The position numbers were made by a program, and so were the translations under genes. A stretch of DNA of 64,000 nucleotides from Pseudomonas simiae (lineage in GTDB: Bacteria; Pseudomonadota; Gammaproteobacteria; Pseudomonadales; Pseudomonadaceae): positions 1 through 64,000 of the forward strand of contig NZ_FOKB01000009.1 in NCBI RefSeq assembly GCF_900111895.1. Reading direction: 5' to 3'. The first letter of the stretch is position 1. The number at the start of each line of letters is the position of its first letter. The notes under the pieces were generated by a model, which saw only the letters and a list, made by a program, of their open reading frames with translations, had not been told where the DNA came from and did no database searches. This document shows positions 59,835 to 64,000 of the stretch, one piece after another.

Positions 59835-61505
59835 ATGACCGAGCCAGAAGACCCCAGCCGTGAGCGCCTCAAGCAGCATTTTGCCCAGCGGGTAATTCAT
59901 CAGGCACGTCAAATTCTTGAGATCTGGCAGCGCCTGCAACGCAGCGAATGGTCCAGTGCAGACCTCGCCGAACTCAGCGAGGCCAACTTGCGCCTGCTGC
60001 GCTTTGCCGAGCGCTTCGAACAGCCGGAACACAGCCAGTTGGCGCGACACATCGGCGACTCCCTCAAGGCTGTGGACGAGAACCGTGGCCGCCTGAGCAG
60101 CCACCTGATCACCGAACTCAATCGCTTGATGCAGCGCCTGTCCCGCACCGGCCTGCGCCAGGGCGACCAGCTCGAACAAACCTTTCTGCCGCCAATGCGC
60201 AAGCCGATCTACGTGATGCTGGCCGATCACGACCGCGCCGAGCGCCTGGCCAAGCAGCTGGAATTCTTTGGCATGAGCGCCCAATCCCTGGACAGCGTGG
60301 CGGCGTTCCGCGCATCGATGGCCGAGCGCTTGCCTTCGGCCATCGTGATGGATGTGGATTTCTGCGGCACCGGCCTGGGCCTCAAACTCGCCGCCGAAGC
60401 CCAGGAAGGCCTGGAGCACAAGCTGCCGCTGCTGTTTTTCAGCCTGCACGAAACCGATACTCCCACCCGCCTCGCCGCCGTGCGTGCCGGTGGCCAGGAA
60501 TTTCTTACCGGCACGCTGGAAGCCTCAAGCCTGCTGGAAAAGATCGAAGTGCTGACCTGCGTCGCCCAGTACGAACCGTACAAAGTGCTGATCATCGACG
60601 ACTCACGGGCCCAGGCGCTGCACACAGAGCGTCTGCTCAACAGTGCCGGCATCGTCACTCGCTCCCTGATCGAGCCGATTCAGGCCATGGCCGAACTGGC
60701 GGATTTCCAGCCCGACCTGATCATCCTCGACATGTACATGCCCGCGTGCACCGGCACCGAGCTGGCCAAGGTCATCCGCCATAACGACCGTTATGTGAGC
60801 GTGCCGATCATCTACCTGTCGGCCGAGGACGACCTGGACAAACAGCTGGACGCCATGAGCGAAGGCGGTGACGACTTCCTCACCAAGCCAATCAAGCCGC
60901 GTCACCTGATCACCACCGTGCGCAACCGTGCGGCACGCGCGCGCCACCTCAAGGCACGGATGGTGCGCGACAGCCTCACCGGCCTTTACAACCACACCCA
61001 CATCCTGCAATTGCTCGAAGACTGCAGCTTCCGCGCACGCCGCGAGAACAAGCCGCTGAGCTTTGCCATGCTGGATATCGACCACTTCAAGCGGGTCAAT
61101 GATAGTCATGGCCACCCCATGGGTGACCGTGTGATCAAGAGCCTGGCGCTGTTTCTCAAGCAGCGCTTGCGCAAGACTGACTATATCGGGCGCTACGGCG
61201 GCGAAGAATTCGCCATCGTGATGCCCGACACCGATCTGGAATCGGCGTGCCAAGTGCTGGATGAAATCCGCGGGCGCTTTGCCGAAATCCACTATCCCGC
61301 CCAACCCCAGGATTTGTGGTGCACCTTCAGCGCTGGGCTGGTGGAGCTGTGCGACGGCTCCGACAGCCTGATGATGGCGGCCCAGGCCGATGAGGCGCTG
61401 TACCGCGCCAAGGATGCCGGACGTAACCGCGTGCAGGCCGCGCGCACATCAAAGCAAAGTGCCATCTTTTCACCAGAATCCACCGATTCCGTCATAACCT
61501 TGTAA
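59835..61505 (+). CDS. gcbA: Diguanylate cyclase with two receiver domains
   Basis: A 556-residue protein. The order is: N-terminal helical part (1-115), receiver-like domain 1 (124-240, D173), receiver domain 2 (250-370: IIDDS, phospho-acceptor D299, K351), GGDEF domain (378-545). The active site is GGEEF (455-459), and the product-inhibition I-site RKTD (446-449) is five residues before it. It makes cyclic di-GMP. Context (speA to ctpL order) and layout match GcbA, which promotes initial attachment in Pseudomonas. No EAL domain. It is followed by ctpL 53 bp later. Confidence 0.85.
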   Translation: MTEPEDPSRERLKQHFAQRVIHQARQILEIWQRLQRSEWSSADLAELSEANLRLLRFAERFEQPEHSQLARHIGDSLKAVDENRGRLSSHLITELNRLMQRLSRTGLRQGDQLEQTFLPPMRKPIYVMLADHDRAERLAKQLEFFGMSAQSLDSVAAFRASMAERLPSAIVMDVDFCGTGLGLKLAAEAQEGLEHKLPLLFFSLHETDTPTRLAAVRAGGQEFLTGTLEASSLLEKIEVLTCVAQYEPYKVLIIDDSRAQALHTERLLNSAGIVTRSLIEPIQAMAELADFQPDLIILDMYMPACTGTELAKVIRHNDRYVSVPIIYLSAEDDLDKQLDAMSEGGDDFLTKPIKPRHLITTVRNRAARARHLKARMVRDSLTGLYNHTHILQLLEDCSFRARRENKPLSFAMLDIDHFKRVNDSHGHPMGDRVIKSLALFLKQRLRKTDYIGRYGGEEFAIVMPDTDLESACQVLDEIRGRFAEIHYPAQPQDLWCTFSAGLVELCDGSDSLMMAAQADEALYRAKDAGRNRVQAARTSKQSAIFSPESTDSVITL

Positions 61506-61558
61506 TGAAAACGCAATAACTTCAGGCACTTATCTTTTGTCGTCGGTTGAAACCACGC

Positions 61559-63520
61559 ATGCGCCTGAAGCTGCTGACCAATCTCAATACCCTTCTGTTG
61601 GTGGCCGTGTGCCTGGCGCTGGGGGCGACGCTGTGGTGGTCGCAGCGCGCGCTGGAGCGGCCTTATCTGCTGATGGAGCGCTACCTGGGTCTGTCGCAGA
61701 CCTTTCAGAACCAGGCTGCGCGCAATATCGACGACTACCTGGCCAGTGGCGACGCCCTACGCCTGAGCAGTGCCAGCCAGAGCCTCGAAAGCTTGTTGCA
61801 GCAGCTGGATGAGCTGCCAGCGGACCTTGCCCAAAACCTGCGCCCCAGCCTGGTGGACCTGGATGCGTTCAGCAAGACCGCCTTGCTGGCAGCCGGCAAA
61901 CTGGCAGGCGACCCGCAAGCCTTGCTGCTGCAGGCCGAGCGCGAATTGGGCGCGAACCTGGAGCAGTTGAGCCAGTACGCCATCAGCGTGAACTCTCCCG
62001 AGGCCGCCCGCTATCTACCGCCTTTGCTGGCAGCGTCCCAGCACCTGGGCAAACTGTCTCTGGCCCGCGACAAACTGGTCACCAGCGGGCGCGCGGAACT
62101 GGCCGACGATGTGGAACGCGAAGTCAGCAACATTCGCAGCCAGGCTGACCTGCTGGAACAACTGCCGTTGCTGGGCGTGAAAGCCAGCGCCGAATCCAGC
62201 GCCGACGACTTTTCCGCGCTGATGGGCCTGGAAAACACCGGAAAAACCGAAGCCCAGGACACCGGCGTCGACCTCAAGCGTGAGCTCAACAGCCTGCTGA
62301 CCCGTTACCCGGCCGAACTCAAGCGCACCCGCGAACAGATCCAGCAGCGCACCGACCTGGCCGCCCAGACCCACCAGAAAATCGACACCGTGCAACACGC
62401 CATCGCCGGACTGGAACCTGTGGTGCGCGCGCAGCATGGCAAGATCCAGGGCGAAGTGCGCCTGATGCAAGGCGTGATGATCGGCCTGATCCTGCTGATC
62501 GCACTGCTGATCGACACCCTGCAACGCCGCTTGGCACGTGTACTGACCAACCTGGCACCGGCCCTGTCGACCTGGGCAGAGGGCGATTTCAGCCAGCCGA
62601 TCGCCCTGGGCAAGACCAATCGCGAACTGCACGATATTGAAGCCTCCCTGAACCGTCTGCGGGCTTACCTGGTGGACTTGGTCGGCACCATTCGTGGCAA
62701 TGCCGAGGAAGTTGTCGGCAGCAGCCGTGCGCTGGCCGAACTGAGCAGCGGCCTGCACGACGGCGCCGAACGCCAGGCCGGAGATACCGCGCAGATTCGT
62801 GATTCGCTGGGTGAACTGGAAGCAACCATCCAGCAAGTCGCGGGCGATGCCAGCCAGGCAGCAGGCGCCAGTCGCAGCGCCGGTCAGGCGGTGGAACAGG
62901 GCCAACGCGTGATCGGCCTGAGCCTGACCGGGCTGCATGCCCTGGTGGGCGAAGTGCAGCAGAATGCGCAGATGATCGAAAAACTCGCCGAAGAATCCGC
63001 CACCATCGGCGGCGTGCTGACGGTGATCCGTTCGATTGCCGATCAGACCAACCTGCTCGCCCTCAACGCCGCCATCGAGGCGGCCCGTGCCGGTGAAGCA
63101 GGACGTGGTTTCGCCGTGGTGGCCGACGAAGTCCGCTCCCTGGCCCAACGCACCGCTGGCGCTACCGCAGAGATCCAGAGCCTGATCGCCGGCCTGCAAA
63201 GTGCCGCCCATCAATCGGTCCAAGGCATGCGCGCCCAGGTCGAACACGCCGAAGCCACTGCCCAGCAAGCCCAGGCAGCAGACGGCGCGCTGGATGAGAT
63301 CGTCGGCGCGATACAGACCATTTCCGAGACTGCCGTGCGCATCGCTGATGTGACGGCGCAACAGAGTGGGGCTGTGAGTGAGATTCGCGATAACAGTGAG
63401 CGGATTCATCAGATGGGTGAGGACAACCTGCTGCGGATTGGCCAAGGGCGTAGCCAGGGCGAGCATCTGTTGGTGCTCGGTGGGCAGCTCAACACTGCGG
63501 TGCAGGCCTTCCGCGTGTGA
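61559..63520 (+). CDS. ctpL: Methyl-accepting chemotaxis protein CtpL
   Basis: A 653-residue chemoreceptor. Membrane helix 1 is about residues 7-28 (TNLNTLLLVAVCLALGATLW), a large periplasmic helical sensor follows to about 300, then helix 2 (VMIGLILLIALLIDTL), a HAMP region, and the signalling domain with the hairpin LALNAAIEAARAGEAGRGFA. P. aeruginosa CtpL senses low phosphate. Position after gcbA and before aroQ matches. The ATG at 61559 has a poor ribosome site; a TTG at 61547 is also possible. Confidence 0.82.
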   Translation: MRLKLLTNLNTLLLVAVCLALGATLWWSQRALERPYLLMERYLGLSQTFQNQAARNIDDYLASGDALRLSSASQSLESLLQQLDELPADLAQNLRPSLVDLDAFSKTALLAAGKLAGDPQALLLQAERELGANLEQLSQYAISVNSPEAARYLPPLLAASQHLGKLSLARDKLVTSGRAELADDVEREVSNIRSQADLLEQLPLLGVKASAESSADDFSALMGLENTGKTEAQDTGVDLKRELNSLLTRYPAELKRTREQIQQRTDLAAQTHQKIDTVQHAIAGLEPVVRAQHGKIQGEVRLMQGVMIGLILLIALLIDTLQRRLARVLTNLAPALSTWAEGDFSQPIALGKTNRELHDIEASLNRLRAYLVDLVGTIRGNAEEVVGSSRALAELSSGLHDGAERQAGDTAQIRDSLGELEATIQQVAGDASQAAGASRSAGQAVEQGQRVIGLSLTGLHALVGEVQQNAQMIEKLAEESATIGGVLTVIRSIADQTNLLALNAAIEAARAGEAGRGFAVVADEVRSLAQRTAGATAEIQSLIAGLQSAAHQSVQGMRAQVEHAEATAQQAQAADGALDEIVGAIQTISETAVRIADVTAQQSGAVSEIRDNSERIHQMGEDNLLRIGQGRSQGEHLLVLGGQLNTAVQAFRV

Positions 63521-63834
63521 CCCGACTTCCCGCCTCATCAATCACAAGCCATGCGCAGATCAGAACTGTGGGCGCTGGCCTGCCTGCGATCGCGGTGGGC
63601 CAGTTAACACATCCGGTACTGACACACCGCCATCGCAGGCAGGCCAGCTCCCACATTGAATCTCCATCAGCTTCGAAGACGTGCCACCAATGACCAGATC
63701 CTACGACTTGGTCACATACTTTGCGCTATCCTCGCTAATCGTGCCGCCTACTGCATAGAACTGGACAGTCACAAAGGCTTTGCGGCATAGTCGCCGGGTT
63801 CTGCCGTACCCACATCAATAACAAGGAACAGCCG
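63521..63834. other. Gap between ctpL and aroQ
   Basis: The 314-bp gap holds the REPIN at 63567-63655 and then about 180 bp of moderately AT-rich DNA before aroQ. No gene is seen. In P. aeruginosa a dsbD-type gene (dipZ) occurs at this spot; it is absent here. AAGGAACAG lies before the aroQ ATG. Confidence 0.5.
63567..63655. repeat. REPIN-type pair of inverted REP sequences
   Basis: TGTGGGCGCTGGCCTGCCTG and its inverse CAGGCAGGCCAGCTCCCACA flank about 50 bp. GATCGCGGTG and CACCGCCATCG sit on the inner flanks. The element is the same type as at 55205-55298. Confidence 0.85.
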
Positions 63835-64000
63835 ATGGCGACCTTACTGGTTCTTCACGGACCCAACCTGAACCTGCTCGGCACCCGTGAACCGGGCGTC
63901 TACGGGGCAGTCACCCTGGACCAGATCAACCTCGACCTGGAACGCAGGGCGCGTGAAGCCGGCCACCATCTGCTCTACCTGCAAAGCAATGCCGAGTACG
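63835..64000 (+). CDS. aroQ: Type II 3-dehydroquinate dehydratase, cut by the window edge
   Basis: The first 55 residues of AroQ are present: MATLLVLHGPNLNLLGTREP with the family's GPNLNLLG, then a tyrosine in EPGVYG that is the catalytic one, and LQSNAE. It converts 3-dehydroquinate to 3-dehydroshikimate. The usual length is about 150 residues, so two thirds lie outside the window. In pseudomonads accB and accC follow. Confidence 0.9.
   Translation, partial: MATLLVLHGPNLNLLGTREPGVYGAVTLDQINLDLERRAREAGHHLLYLQSNAEY

Noticed and set aside
62015..63541. A 508-codon open frame antisense to ctpL
   Set aside because: Mirror frame of a chemoreceptor with clear signalling motifs; no independent support.

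Overview
The window looks like a Pseudomonas chromosome, most likely of the P. fluorescens group. The base composition is GC-rich. Several blocks follow gene orders known from P. aeruginosa: bauC-bauA-bauR; an 8-oxoguanine deaminase and adenine deaminase pair; the flp-rcp-tad-ppr pilus locus; and speA-SUI1-NUDIX-DUF2333-gcbA-ctpL leading towards aroQ. Pseudomonas-type REP palindromes sit between many genes. No transposase, integrase, phage gene, CRISPR array, tRNA or rRNA body was found. All identifications come from reading motifs and protein sequence; no database search was run.

Layout. Bases 1-210 hold a strong sigma70 promoter that fires out of the left edge and resembles an rRNA operon promoter, plus a terminator. 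Bases 213-11470 form a nitrogen-compound block: the beta-alanine pathway (bauC, bauA, bauR), an NCS2 nucleobase permease, a RutR-like TetR regulator, a YigZ protein, an SDR, 8-oxoguanine deaminase, a calcium/proton antiporter and adenine deaminase. Reductive uracil breakdown yields beta-alanine, so the permease, the RutR-like regulator and the bau genes may belong to one physiology. Bases 11495-16349 hold two regulators, a quinone-reductase-like pair, a small conserved protein and a Bcr/CflA exporter. Bases 16435-19826 are a copper island (copZ, an unknown exported protein, copA, cueR) with two CueR-type operators. A RIO kinase and a thiolase/FabG4/MaoC fatty-acyl cluster follow, to 24579.

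Bases 24881-43334 are the surface-structure region. A glycine-rich lipoprotein lies upstream of a TpsB-type outer-membrane transporter, with no recognisable TpsA partner. Next come a stand-alone receiver protein and a complete Flp/Tad pilus locus: flp, rcpC, rcpA, tadZ, tadA, tadB, tadC, tadD, a DUF3613 protein, the regulator pprB, the prepilin peptidase fppA, a TadE-like pseudopilin, the sensor kinase pprA and tadG. Two convergent gene pairs in this locus end on a shared CTAG that serves as both stop codons.

Bases 43490-55188 hold two DUF4136 lipoproteins, the tRNA methyltransferase cmoM with a MazG-like hydrolase, the pbpC/yfhM (PBP1C and alpha-2-macroglobulin) pair with a small membrane protein between them, and a MATE exporter. 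Bases 55320-64000 hold speA, a SUI1 protein, a NUDIX hydrolase, a DUF2333 protein, the diguanylate cyclase gcbA, the chemoreceptor ctpL and the start of aroQ, which is cut by the right edge.
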